Source: Rotaria sordida (Eukaryota > Rotifera > Eurotatoria > Philodinida > Philodinidae). From it: 64,000 nucleotides of DNA. The notes under the pieces are model-generated. The model saw nothing but the letters and a program-made list of their open reading frames with translations. It did no database searches and had not been told where the DNA came from. Numbering within the stretch: the first letter of the stretch is position 1; each line of letters opens with the position of its first letter. The position numbers were made by a program, and so were the translations under genes. The DNA lies in contig CAJNOL010000295.1 in the NCBI GenBank assembly GCA_905250125.1, positions 103,054 through 167,053 on the forward strand, in the 5' to 3' direction. Positions 13,480 to 27,000 of the stretch are shown here, piece after piece.

Positions 13480-14146
13480 TCAAACAAATGTTTCTAAGAT
13501 TTGTTTTGTAGGTACAATCGAATCATCTGCAGATAAATTTGAACTAATACCCGATTCACTAGATGAATATGGAATGTTTTTATTGATTATATTTAATGAT
13601 GATCTAAAACAACAAAAACAAAAGAATAAAAATTCAATGTTTTCTTTTTTCTTTTAACTACCGTTTAGAATCCGAAGATATTTTAATATAATTTTCTTGT
13701 TGTTGATGAATATGTTTTTGAAAATTTTCTTTTAATTTTTCTAGATGTTTTTCATAGGGAATTGATATTGTTTCAATAATATTATTTCTAATTGTTTCAT
13801 TTGATAAACATTTTCGTTGAATAATATTTTGTATAAGAATTTCATCAGCAAATCGAACATGTTTTTTCACTTTTTTTAAACATATTTCAAATAATAAACG
13901 TCGTGAATAATTTTTTTGATTAATTTTTGCAATAACTTTATAAATACATGCTGAATCATTTAAAATTTTTTTCTTACAATCAGTATAAATATAAAGTAAA
14001 TAATTGGTTGGATCACATGTTGGTAAAATTAATCGAATAACATCTTGAGCTGTCGTACGATTGTTTAAATTACTAATCCATTTAAGTCGTTTTTCATCAT
14101 TATTTGTCAATGACATATAACGAACAGGTATTTCACTTATAAACAT
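13480..14146 (-). CDS. Ras-association domain protein, RASSF-like
   Basis: Two exons, 14146-13662 and 13603-13480, total 609 nt (202 aa plus stop), junction CG|A in frame. The segment LKWISNLNNRTTAQDVIRLI at about residues 20-40 resembles the start of the ubiquitin-like RA domain of N-terminal RASSF proteins (family pattern W-x-x-G-x-x-x-x-TTxxDVI). The next roughly 60 residues have the alternating strand pattern of that fold (NYLLYIYTDCKKKIL...RLLFEIC). A coiled-coil-like stretch follows (EKHLEKLKENFQKHIHQQQE, about 135-155) and then a Ser-rich tail. RASSF proteins are cytosolic adaptors that bind Ras-family GTPases or MST kinases. This identification rests on fold pattern only, and another RA/ubiquitin-like adaptor is possible. 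A potential acceptor just upstream of the ATG means an extra 5' exon cannot be excluded. Confidence 0.5.
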
Positions 14147-16548
14147 TGCATTTGATAAATGACCTTAAAAAGATAGAAAAATATTTTGATAAATATAATA
14201 TCTTAAGATAACATTTATATAATAAAATGTTTAAAAAAAATTAGGAATAAGAGAAAAACAAAATTTTGATTATAAAGTCATTGACCAATTCATGATAAAA
14301 GAAAAATATAGAACATAATCATCAGGTGTATCTCTCTATTTTGGAAAACTTTCGTTTTTTCCCAACGCAACTGAACGATTTTCTTCGTTTTCCTTTACTC
14401 ACCAAAACTCCAGAACAAAATTCGACTTCCGCCTCAATCTTGATGCACAATGAGCAATTTTTATTAAAACAGAATTTTTTTGATAGAAATATTAGCTTAT
14501 TGTACTCAAAAATAACATTGATGAAAAAAAGATCATTTCTGATGGAAAATCTCTGAAGTGGATCCTTATCCTAAGCCTCGGTATAAAAAACTGTTTATAT
14601 TATTTTACGATAAAGAAATCGCGAAAAGACTGTATCTCCATCTAGAAGCATTTGCACTAACTAAATGTCAATTATAGAAGAACATGCTCGGAAAGTTTCA
14701 TCGATATCATATTAGTCGAAAAAAGTGACGGTCAAATATAGTGAAGACGTCTTTTCGGAAAACGTTTAATGTAAAAAGAGTAATTATTTTTTCTGAACGA
14801 AAACTTTTCTCTTTACTGAATAGAGAATAAGACCTAGTTTCAGATTATATATGATTTATTGTCCAACTCTTACAAAAAAATGATGTGTATCTCTAATGTT
14901 GCTGAAATTTGACCTTTTTTGTAATTAAGTTTTTCTAATGAATTTAGTAGATGAGACAAAATTTTTTCTACTAAAAAAATGACTTGTTAATTATAAGTGT
15001 ATAAGTTACTATTCAAATCTCAAAAAAGTTCACTATCATTTTTCCATCCAATATCTACATGATTGTCCACTTTGTGATACCTTAGTAATCATAAAGGATT
15101 CTTTATAAATATATATCCCTAAATGAATCATTCTATTCGAAGGACTTACTAAATAAAATTTAATAAATCCCGTTCTCGAGTTTATTTTTCTTTCTCTTAT
15201 ACTTACTTTCCATATCGATGATTATAGTGAACTAATATTATTGATTGAACATACACTTGATATATATATACAAAATCGGTTGAATGAACGCGTAATTGGA
15301 TTACATTTGCACTATATCGCACATAATCAAATGATTGCTCGAATATTTTCTCTCTCTCTCTCTGTTTCGTTCTCTATTTCTTGTCAATTTTTATTGTTTT
15401 ATGTTAACAATGATTGGTAAATTGATTTATCTTTAATTGTTACTGCTGGTGCATAAGATTTTCTATTGTGAGAAAAAATTCATTTTTCTAGTAAAAGAAT
15501 ATTAGAAAAAAAGAAACGAAGTACAACACCAGGTTGAAATATAAAAAAAGAAACAATAATGATAATGATGACATTCGATTAAATGTTATCTATTGAAAAT
15601 TGAAAATCAATCGAAAGAAGAAGTGAGCAACACATCATCAAAGTGAATTTGCCTCGAACAAAAATAAAGCATAATTATAATGTACACTTAGGTGTTTAAT
15701 ACACATTGAAATAATTGAAGATGAAAGAAAATTGAATGAACTCTTTTTTCCTCTGGTTTATTGATAGTGAAGAGAAGAAAAGTAATGATAAAAAGAGTAT
15801 TTTATATATATATTCAAATACGATGACAACATAGATCATATTTGTTTCTATTTCATAGAATAAATGAATTGGAAATCAATTATGTATATCAAATAATGAA
15901 AATTTGAAATATTTTATTTATTAGATAGAAGATGATGAATATGTATTTAAAAACAAACATGTTTTATTATTAGTTTTATGTCAACTGATAAATAGAAAGG
16001 AAAAGACTTTAAGCTGATTTAGATTTGAATATTGTCATATGTTCATATTTTTGTGTTAAGAGAAGATATGGAAAATATCACGCTTGTTTAAATCAATAAA
16101 TCTCTTATATAACATCTTCTTTTCTTAGAAAAAAAAAATTGTATTAGATGATTCTCATCGAATAGAACGTGCCAAGATTAAAATTTTGATGCCATTGAAA
16201 TAAATCGAGAGGAAAGAATCGAGTTCGTTTTTGTCTTTCGTAATGAAATATGTTGATTAATATAAATGATTTTGTCTGTGATTATTATATTATCTTCGAA
16301 GAATGTGATTTATTTGAAGATATGTAGGTACATTTTTTAATAGTATGTATTAAACTTTTTTTTCTTGGCCGAAATGAACATGTAAAACCATAGAAGATTT
16401 GATTAAGCTAACAAGCAATGTGAGACGAATGAAAATATCTTATCTCAATGCTGAAATAAAGAAGTTTCGTTTTTTCTTTGTTTGTTTGTATTTTTGTTAC
16501 TAAGAAACATATAAGTCTAGTCCAAATGAATAATATCGACCACTCTGC
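14147..16548. other. 2.4-kb divergent intergenic region
   Basis: Located between the RASSF-like gene (-) and the hexosaminidase (+). A 76-codon open frame at 14326-14556 lacks recognisable features. A TC microsatellite lies at about 15350-15363. No supportable gene or RNA was found by eye. Confidence 0.45.
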
Positions 16549-19500
16549 ATGTATATAATCTCGATAAAATCAACCATTTTCATTCTGTTAGCTATCATGT
16601 TGCGTACAGTATATTTTTTCGAATATGTACTGTCTTTTATCATTTGTATACATCATGTTTATTCAGTAATTGATTATATCGAAGCAAAATTTCCATTAAG
16701 AGTAAGTATAGGTTTTTTTTTTAGTTTTAATCAAGAAATTTTATTATATCTATGAATTAATAAATGTACAAAAGAAATAACAAAATTGATGAAATATTTA
16801 AACAAATAGAGATGTAAGAGAATAAAGAATATAAATTCATTGGTTAGATAAATTTGTCTTTTAGTTAAATTTTTCATAATAATTTTATATGTATAATTAT
16901 TTAATTTTAGGGTAAACCATCAGCACCAAATGCTCCATGGCCACAACCTCAATATTTAAATGTTAGTTCTGATTATATTTATATTGATCCAGAATTTTTT
17001 ATTGTCTATTCAAATCTAAAAAATTGTGATATTATTGATAAAGCTATTGAACGTTATAAACCAATATTTTTTCCACCAAAATTATCAATTCAAACTCCAA
17101 ATATATTTCATGAAAATCAAATTTTTCTATCAGTTTCTATTCTTGTAAAATCAAAAAAATGTCATACATATCCACAACTTCATGACGATCAATCTTGTAA
17201 ATGATTGTTTTTTTTTTTGTTAATTTATTTTCCTTATAATAAATCGAATTATTTATTTAGATAGTATTACAATTGAAAATTCTTATGGAATTATTTTTGC
17301 TGAAAATGTTTGGGGTGCACTTAATGGTCTTGAAACATTTTCACAATTACTTTTTATTAATGAAGATAATTATGTAAGAAGTTTATTAATTAAAAAAAAA
17401 AATTTAATAAATATTTTAATTTCTGTTTTTCATAGTTAGTAACAAATGCTTCAATATATATTCATGATTGGCCTCGTTTTCCATATCGTGGTATTCTTTT
17501 GGATACAGCTCGTCATTTTCTACCTGTTCCAATAATTAAACAACATTTAGTAATTAAATTCCGATCAAAATATATAGTTAAATCTAGGTTTTTTTTCTCT
17601 AAAGGATGCAATGGTGTACAATAAATTTAATGTTTTTCATTGGCATATTACCGATGATCAATCATGGCCGTTTGTTTCTCAAAAATTCCCACAATTAACT
17701 GAAAAAGTTGAATATAATTTTTTTTTTTGGATATTTTTCTTTTTGCATGTAAATTTTTCTAGGGTGCGTTCTCATCTGATCATGTTTATACACCTGATGA
17801 TGTTCAAGATATTATTGAACATGCACGTCTTCGTGGCATTCGTACAATACCTGAATTTGATACACCAGGTCATGTCGCTGCTCTTGGACGTGCATTTCCT
17901 GGTTTGTATTCATATTATAGAAATTGCCTTTATTATTTTACATATTTTTTGTTTTTAAATAAAGAATTTTTAACTGATTGTTATAATGGTTCAATAGCAG
18001 GTCAAGCTATTTATGGTGTACATGCTGAACGAGAAATTCTTGATCCAACAAAAGAAGAAGTTTATAAATTTATGAATGAATTTTTAAAAGAAGTAAAAAA
18101 TATTTTTAAATATGAATCATATATACATCTTGGTATGGATGAAGTTTATCCGGCTTGTTGGTATGATCAGTTTAAATAAAATTTTTACAAATAAAAAAAG
18201 ATTTCTTGTTCTTTTATTGTTTTAATAAATTGAAGGATGTCAAATCCAAATATTCAAAATTTTTTAAAAGAAAATAATATGTCGAATGGAACAGATTTAA
18301 TGACATATTATTCAAAAGAAATTCTTAAATTAATGAAATCAATTGGTGGTAAATCAATGGTATGGCAAGATATATGGGATGATGGTGTTAAATTACCATC
18401 AGATACTGTTATTGAAATATGGAAAGATACTTCACTTTTATCTAATAGTCCATCGTGGTCTTATTATTTATCAAAAGCTACAAGTGAAGGATATGATGCT
18501 GTTCTTGCTGCTCCATTTTATTTAAATATGTAAAGAAATAAAAAAAAGAACTTTTGTTTTTCTTTTTTATAAGATTTAAATGTTTTATTAGGATTAGCTA
18601 TGGTAAATATAATACACCTGAATCGGTAATGAATTTAGAATTTTTTAAATGGTATAATATTGATTTATTTGAAAATTTTACTGGTAGAAAAATAAATTTA
18701 TATTTTATAATAATAAATAAATAAATAAAAATATTTATTTTATTTCAAGGTGATAATATTGCTCGACAACGATTAATTGGTGGTGAAGCTGCACTTTGGG
18801 CAGAATTTATTGATGGTACTAATAGTTTATCTCGTTTATGGCCTCGAGTATCAGCTGTTGCTGAACGTTTATGGAGTTCAATTTATGTAAATCATCCAGA
18901 AGACGCTCAATTTCGACTTGATGTTCATCGATGTCGAATGCTTAGGTTAGAAAATAATTGATATATACATGATATATTTTAGGCAAAATTAAACTTAGAT
19001 AGAGTTCATTTTTAATTAGATACAAAACGACAAAAAGATTTTTCTTTTACATTAAAAAAAATCTATAGCACGTATTTATTTTTTGAAACTTATATTTTTG
19101 AAGAAAATAGTGAGTGTAAATTTTAAGTCGAAAATTTTTGGTTGCCCACTACAGACCTTAGCAATTGGAATTAAAGGCTATTGAATATGTTTCCATTGCA
19201 ACCACAGATATAAATCGTTGTGTAAACCATTGATTGTTTCATTTTACTTGTTACAAATTTTAAAGTATATTACATTACATAAAAAAATTTATATTACATT
19301 ACATGGAATATGTCAGCTTCATATTTCAACCGCAAAGAAGCTGTGCACTAACAAGCTTTTTTTAATTTGACAAAGTATTCATTTTCATGTGTTCTTATTG
19401 TAATGTATGTATCAATGACGTCTTCTGTATCGATATCACAAATTGATTTTCGAAAATATTTTTATGAATAAGCAAATCAACATACGACATTTTTTGAGTA

Positions 19501-20093
19501 TTAAATTTCGAGATAAGTTAGTTTTTATTGTACCATAGGATATACATAAACTAGAAAAATCTCTTCATTGTTTTTTTTTTGGTATGGACATAACAAAGCT
19601 TAACAATACAATATATTTATACTTAATATGTCATCTATAGAGCACGTTTAATTCGAAGACAAATGACCATCAATAAAAAATGGTATTCAAAAAAGCATAA
19701 GCTTAAATGGTTGTTTTTGTTTTCGTCGAAGTATGCTAAGATAAACTAGATTTCAATTGAGAATATTAGCAAACTTTATAGCTTCCTTAATTCAACTAGA
19801 CTTGAATTAAAGTTAAAAATAAGTTAATAAAAAAATATAAGATCAATTATTTATTTTCAATTTTATTTTATTTTTATATCATTTAAAAATTCTAATTTAA
19901 TCTTGCCTAGCACAAAAATATCTATAAAACTTTGATAAAATGACAAAAAATTCTTGATTAATATTTTTATTAATTTTGTTTTAATAGACGTGGTATTCCA
20001 GCTGCACCAATACTTAATGGTTATTGTGGTTCATATGAAGTAGGAATGAAACATTCGATGGTTAATGAACCTATTTTTAATTATATTAATTGA
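16549..20093 (+). CDS. beta-N-acetylhexosaminidase, GH20 (HEXA/HEXB type)
   Basis: Eleven exons: 16549-16701, 16911-17196, 17261-17373, 17436-17549, 17605-17706, 17763-17901, 17965-18160, 18236-18529, 18592-18683, 18750-18945 and 19988-20093. Total is 1638 nt, 545 aa from the first ATG. Starting at the in-frame ATG 16597 gives 529 aa and a cleaner signal peptide. The enzyme removes terminal beta-GlcNAc/GalNAc, usually in lysosomes. A GH20b-like N-domain is followed by the catalytic barrel: [45 protein letters not shown] and the catalytic Asp-Glu pair in [12 protein letters not shown]. The substrate-pocket motif [15 protein letters not shown] is also present. All catalytic features look intact. 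The last intron (18946-19987, 1042 nt) is much longer than the rest. The gene converges on the B-box-like gene with only 30 nt between stop codons. Confidence 0.95.
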
Positions 20094-20123
20094 TATACAT
20101 ATATATATACATAGATGTTTATT

Positions 20124-20543
20124 TTATAGTTTAATAAAAGAACTTAAAGGATATAATAATGTAGAACAATTTTCATAGATAGCCTTTGAATTTTTATTAA
20201 TAAGATTTTGAACATGAGTTATCCATTGAAAATCAGGTAATGCAAGAATTGGAAGATCTTTATAATAAGCTTCTATATATTTAACATATGTTTTTAATCG
20301 ATCTCTATCTTCTGTTAAATGATTAGTCCATTCAGTTTGACTATGTGCATGATATAAAAATTGAGTAAGAATATTATCAATTCGATTTATCATATCTATA
20401 AATTCAAATTTAATATCATTATGATGATGTTCGATTAAACATCGATAACAAAATGAAATTAAACAATGAGAACATTGATAAGTATTAGTTAATGTTAATT
20501 CAGAAGAACATTTACATTTAATTAATAAATTTGTTGAAGGCAT
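20124..20543 (-). CDS. small B-box-like zinc-binding protein
   Basis: Single open frame of 139 aa. The N-terminus has regularly spaced Cys/His residues: CKC at about 10-12, QCSHC at about 23-27, FCYRC at about 31-35, and EHHH shortly after. This is the layout of a B-box or similar treble-clef zinc finger. The remainder is helical and charged (RIDNILTQFL and DRLKTYVKYIEAYY), as in the coiled-coil part of TRIM-like proteins, but no RING or C-terminal domain follows. It may be a lineage-specific short TRIM-related adaptor. It lies tail to tail with the hexosaminidase gene, and the two probably share overlapping 3' ends. Function is unknown. Confidence 0.6.
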   Translation of the reverse strand: MPSTNLLIKCKCSSELTLTNTYQCSHCLISFCYRCLIEHHHNDIKFEFIDMINRIDNILTQFLYHAHSQTEWTNHLTEDRDRLKTYVKYIEAYYKDLPILALPDFQWITHVQNLINKNSKAIYENCSTLLYPLSSFIKL

Positions 20544-21073
20544 TGTAATATTAATAATAAATGATCAAAACTTCTTATAGTAATTTATGAATAATATACA
20601 TATTGTTTTGTTTATATAGTCTTCAAAAGCGACCTCTGCAACCCTAACTTTCCATTGCAATAATTTTTCTTGGAAAAAGCCTATTACGAAAAGTAAGGAA
20701 AGAAAAAAAAACCCCATGATAAAGTCTTTCGTAAGTAGGAAGTGACTTCTCTGCGTTATATGTATATTTATCAATATAGCTTTTCTCAGAACATAATGTT
20801 ATTTTTAGATCGTAATTTGGCAAATGAATGTATAAATTAAAGGAAGTATTTCACTGTCAAGAAAAAAGAAATGCGTAAACATTAATTTCTATTTTTGTGG
20901 TTTCGTTCTTAGAAAAGAAAAATGTAAAATGATACATAGTAAGAAGGATATCGATGGATTCAAATCCATTATATAATAATTAATTAAGAACAAGTATATA
21001 TATACATATTTCATTAAAATTTATTTGCTAGAAAATTCTTTATTCACAAATTAATTAAGACACATAAAATCTA
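20544..21073. other. intergenic between the B-box-like and LRR genes
   Basis: No gene seen. Contains the upstream region of the B-box-like gene and the 3' flank of the LRR gene. Short poly-A and poly-T tracts only. Confidence 0.4.
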
Positions 21074-24000
21074 TCACATCCAAGGTGTTGGACACGGTGG
21101 ATTAAGCAAGGATTTAGCACGATGCACATTATGATTAGAATTGCTCGTATGACTTAAATCATGTAAACGTAATGATGGTGTACTAGAAAAAAGAAAATAT
21201 TTGTTTTTATTTATTTATATAAATAAAAAAAAAGAAGAAAAATTTACTAGCGTCCTTTAGGTGATTGAGATTGTCGAGTGAAACTTAATGGTGTTGTTGT
21301 CATTCGATGACTTTCAATACGAAAATCTTGAAAACTCTCTGGTCGAACTCCTAAAATAATATATAATTAATTATATTCTGAGTATTAAAAAAAAAATCTA
21401 AAGCTTTACCTTTATATAGAGCATGATCTCTTGATGATGGTGATGTTAATATTGGTACACGTGGTATTCTAAAAAAAAATTAATAAAAAAAAAATTTATC
21501 AATCAATATCCTATAACATACCCATAACTAGTTAATGGTCGAAAAGATCGACGTACAAGTGAAGCAACAACTTTTTCCATGCGTCCTATTCGTTCATTTT
21601 GCATATCAGGTCCATTAAACCATTGTAAAGCATTATGCACTGGTATATGAACACGATGTGTTGATGATCGTCGACTAGTAACTGGTGTTACAGGAACATT
21701 TGATGAATGTTCAAGTATTGACATAATACGTGATGGTTCATAATCATTCATATTTGATGAATGTGCTGGTTGTTGTATTTTTTCAAATGATACAATGGGT
21801 GTATGAGGTTGATTAGGCATAAGTAGAAGCATTGATTCAATAAGAACTGGTGATGTAGAAACAGTTTCACCATTGATAGAAGTTTTTATTTGTTCTTGTT
21901 TTTGTTTTATTATACGAACAGACATAGGACGTTCGATGATTGATATTCTTCGAAGTACAAAAAACAAAAAAGAAGAGTTCACATAAATAAATAAAATAAG
22001 ATCAGTTTATCTACTCTTCTGGTGTAACCACTTTACGTTCAATTATTGGAGAAGTTGGTGGAGGAGAATTTGATAGGTCTTGAGAATTATGTGTTGTTTC
22101 TTGATGAATAATAGGAACTGACGGAGAAGGAGTTGTTTCACGTGGTGCATCAACAAATGCTTCTCTAGATTTTGAAAAAATAATAAAAATTTTATTAAAG
22201 AAAAACAAAAAAAGATTAAATGACATATACTTTGGTTTATTGAGGTCTATATTTAAAAAACAAAAAACAACAACCTATTGAATTACATTGAAAGAAAAAT
22301 AGTACAACTTACTCATTTCAAAAAGTTTTGGTGTAACACGTCCTTTTTCAATAGATTCTGATGTCTAATTAACAACAAAAAAAAAATATTTTAAACTGAT
22401 AAATTAATTATCTAAATGCTTACTCTTGATAGTATTGTTCTTGATGAAGATGGAAGTGGAGGCGGTAGTAGCGAAGGAGGAACTAATCGAGGTGTTTCAC
22501 TTCGTATTGTTGTCATTTGTAATGTTATTTTATCACCAGATGCAAATTTTGGTTTCCAATATTCATGTGAAGGATCCCATTCAAAATTATTCATATTAAC
22601 ATAAGTAGTATGATCATTTGCTGAACCATTACTAACCATCGCACCATTAAGAGCAAGAATATGATCAAGTTGAATCATTGCAATTTCTGTATCGGGTAAT
22701 GTTACAATACGACCAAAACTTTGTGGAGCAGTTAATATACGATCACCAATAGCTGAATAATAATCATAAGACTTTTTCTTTGATTTTTGTAAAGAAGAAA
22801 TGTTAGTAAGATGACTTTTTTTTTTTGTATTGTTATTTTAAAAAAAAGAGAAGAAGAATAAGAGGAATACAACGTCATTTACTATTTTTTGTTTTTGTTT
22901 AAGAGATTTTCTTAATGAAATTATTATATCAAATTGTTTTTTCGTACATCAAATAAATTGTGAAGAAATAATGTGATATTAGTTTTATTTCGACAATTAA
23001 ACAATTCAAAGACAACATTTGAAAGTTTTAATCAAGTTGTAATCTCATATTAGGTCAACATGTTCGTGATGAGGAATCGACCCGACGCATGGGTCCGAAT
23101 GCAAACTCGTCTAATCAATTCAGTTCCTTAGTATGATCTCACTTCGAAGTCCGACCCATCAATTAATGAGATTTCGACATTTTGAAACATTATTTGCTAA
23201 TTTATATAAAAGCATAAGAGTAAAAACTTCATGGTTGAACAACTTTTTGTACTTGAGAACAGATTACAGAAATGGAAAGAGATATTGGTTGGTTAAAAAA
23301 AAACATTCTTTTTTTAATGAAAATTCATCTAGAAATGATGATGAAGTAATTGAATATATGGAGAAGAAAATGAATTCTGAACAAGATGAACATGAATTAT
23401 CGTGAGGGAAAAACTATTCATGTATGTATTCATAATTATGATGTTTGGTATCAACACTATATTCCATTTCAATATCAAGCCAACGTATGCTTAGTGAAAT
23501 TGATCGGATTTTAGAAATAGAAAGACATTAAGTGAATCCTAAATCACTTGCTTTTTTTGTGGAATTTGAGATGATCTCTTTTCTTTCGTTGCTGCTTATG
23601 GAAGAAACCAAATTATATACTTTTTCATATACAACAAAAAATTCGTACCCTGTAGGATGCTACTCATTAATGTTAAAAGTCTGTTACATTCTCTATAATT
23701 CTTTTAATTTATTTAAAATCTATCTCACTCAATACATGTTATTATATAGGATTCAGACAACAGATCTTTAGATTGCATAGGAATACTCATTTTATAACTT
23801 AAATGTATCTGTCATAGACGAGTTAATTAAAAAACATAAATGAACACCTCTATCATTTAAATTTGCGTATGTATATATATATCGCAATGATATATTTACA
23901 AAACTAGATTAATTTCATAGATGAAAATTTACCCGGTATACGATTAACATTTGCACGTTGTGAAGATTTTGGTGATAATACAGTTTGTTCCTGTAATCGT

Positions 24001-27000
24001 TTATTTGAATTTTCAATTTCTGGTTTTGTCGTATCCTAATCAATGGAATACGTTAAGATATTATGCAAATAATATATATATATATATATTTTTTTTAAAA
24101 TATTACATAAACTGCTGGTAATGGTTCATTAATTTTTTTCATTCGTTTAGATGATAATGTTCGAATAGTCATTTTTATTATATTGCCAATAATTGAACTA
24201 AATAATTCTTTTTGTTCTTCACCTGTTTTCTATTGATTAAAAAAGAAAATAGAAATATTTATTGGCTGATATCGACTTCGATTTTTCTTACTTGATCAGC
24301 ATTAAAACTTTGTAAAACATCTCTAATACTTCCATATGCTGGTGATCGTTCTAATGCTTGTTTTAAAATAGAACTTACATCTAACAGGAAAAAACAAAGA
24401 TCTTAATCTTATCGAATTGAATTATTTCTTTTTTGTTTTTAAAACATACTTGCATTATTAATAAGTGTATAAAATAATGGACACATAATTAATACTTGCA
24501 TAACTTCAAGACAAACCATTGATTTTGCTTCAGAAATTCTAAAGATTTTAATATAAAAGAAATTATTTATATTTTCAATTTTTGTTTTTACAATCCAGAA
24601 TTTGAATGAACTTGATTCGTATTTGAAGAAGATAATTGTCGTACTTGATTCGTAAGAACAATTGATAGACTATTAAAAAGTTTATCATAAAATGCTGCTG
24701 GCTAAAAGAAAAAATAAACAGAAGATTTGGATTTTAAGAAAAATAAATAATAATTTACATGATTGTCATCTCGATCAAGTCGTGCACCTGCATGAACAAG
24801 TGATGCAATCATACATTTTAATTGTTCACTTGATGAAAATATATGAGAAATATTTAAATTTCTAAATAAATATAAATTCATCGAAATATTTATTTAATCA
24901 AAAAATATAGCTTTTTTTTTAAATAAATACCCAATAGTTTTTATGTGAGTAACATCTAAAACATTATGTAATAATTCACCAGGAATTTGATAAATAATAT
25001 CAGTCTGTTGAAAATAACAAAATAAAAATATTAGAAATTTAATTCAATGTTATATTATACAAAGACCAGACGAAAAAATATCAAAAATTTCAACTAACAA
25101 GACATTCTTTATTTTACTAATATTATAACATACATTACACATATAGAGGCAGCGAAATGTTTTCATTCTATGTTAGACTCAATATTTTTTATAAGATTCT
25201 CATTTGTATGTTAAAATGTGCGAGAAGATGAATTTTCGAATGTCATTTAGATGAAATATAGCTATTGTCTCTCCTATTGAATTCATGTTTTGCAATGTGT
25301 AACAGTAATATAGATCAAAAAACATTTGAATATTTATGTTCATCGAAATGCGATCTTCGAAAAGAAGAGATTCTGATCTGCTTTACCGAAAAAAGTTTAA
25401 TGACGAAATCGAAATGTTTCACAAAAAAGTAAGATGTTGCATTGTGGGCTTCTTCAATGTTAAAAATGTTTAATCGACATGTAATCTTAGTCATCGAAGG
25501 CAAAGGAAAATTTTGGCAGATTCTAGTTCATCTGTCTGAAATTTTTCTTATAGCTTTTCTTCACTTATAATAAAGAACCCCATTTCATGTCATTGCCGAT
25601 ATATGATTCAATATTTACTTGGACAAAAGTCAATGTTTTCTCAAAAATGCTTTTCTAAGTCTGCTTATTTACGAAAATGTTATTAATAGCTGTCAGAGGT
25701 GGCGAAAAAAATTGGCGTTTGTACAAAAAATGTGATGCGTTGCTCAAATCTATCAATTTAATGGAAGAAAAAAATTTCGAATAAAACCGTGGTTTGAGTA
25801 GCGAAAAAATTTAGCTCGCATCGCGATTTTCTCTGTTCCTACCGTGGCTTCGACCGGCTTACAAAAATCGAATAAATGTTCTGGTTTTCACCACTTATGG
25901 AAACCACGGTTTTATTCCAGTTACTATATTTTTCCCTTCCGACCTATGAATTCATTTATGAAATTATGTATTACTTACGACAAGTAAAATAAGAAGCATA
26001 TTAAATTCTTCAATATGTGTTTGTCGAAGATCGATCATTTGTGGAAGTATATGACGATTTTGTGTGAGAAATTCGTCATATTTTCTAATTAAAAATATAT
26101 ATTTAAATAACTTTTTTGTTTTTATTTTTGTTAAATATTTTCATACTTTTCATCATCATATTTCATTTCTGTAAGTAATACATCTTGAATAGTATAAGCT
26201 AAATGTTTTATTCGTTTTTTATCAAGTTCTATATAAACTTTTTCTTTAATACGAATTATTTATAATTTCTTTCTACCTGAATTAACAAAACAATTCATTG
26301 GAAATTTAGCAAATAGTTCAGTTGCCTATAGAAGAGACCAAAAAAAATAATGAAGTTGCTGTTAATAAGTTATTTAAATCTTATTCTTACTTTTGCTCCA
26401 AAAAGTCCATTAACTGAACGATCTTTTAAATTTGTTGGCATAAATATATCACGTGCTAATTTTCGTCGCTAGAAAAGAAAAAACAGATTTAAACTCGCGG
26501 ATTTTCATTCAAATTAAATATATCTTACAACAGGTTTTTGTGTTAATGATGATTGTGTAAAGAATTCATCTACTTGATTTCGTTCTGAAGCTAAAAGAAA
26601 ATCGGGGAAAAAAAATACAATATTTATTTGCTTTATTTGATAAGATTTACTTGAAACAAAAATTCCATCACACATCCATATTCGTGGTAAACAATCGAGT
26701 ATATGTTGACGATCTATATAAATGAATTAGAGGAAAAAAAAATTTTTTTTGTTTTCGTTTTTAGGAAAATATTCTTTGTCTTTTTTTACAATTTGGATCA
26801 GCATCAAGAGTAGAATTTCCATCAAGTCGTAAATCAAGAATAAACATATGACGAATATGTTGTAATTCAATCCATGTTAAATTATTATTTGAAAGAATAA
26901 GTGAACCAAGTGCTATAAAACGTGATAAATGTTGTAGACTTCGGATCTAAACAAATATTAAAAAAAAATATAACAAAATTAAAAGATGTTTTGTTTTTTT

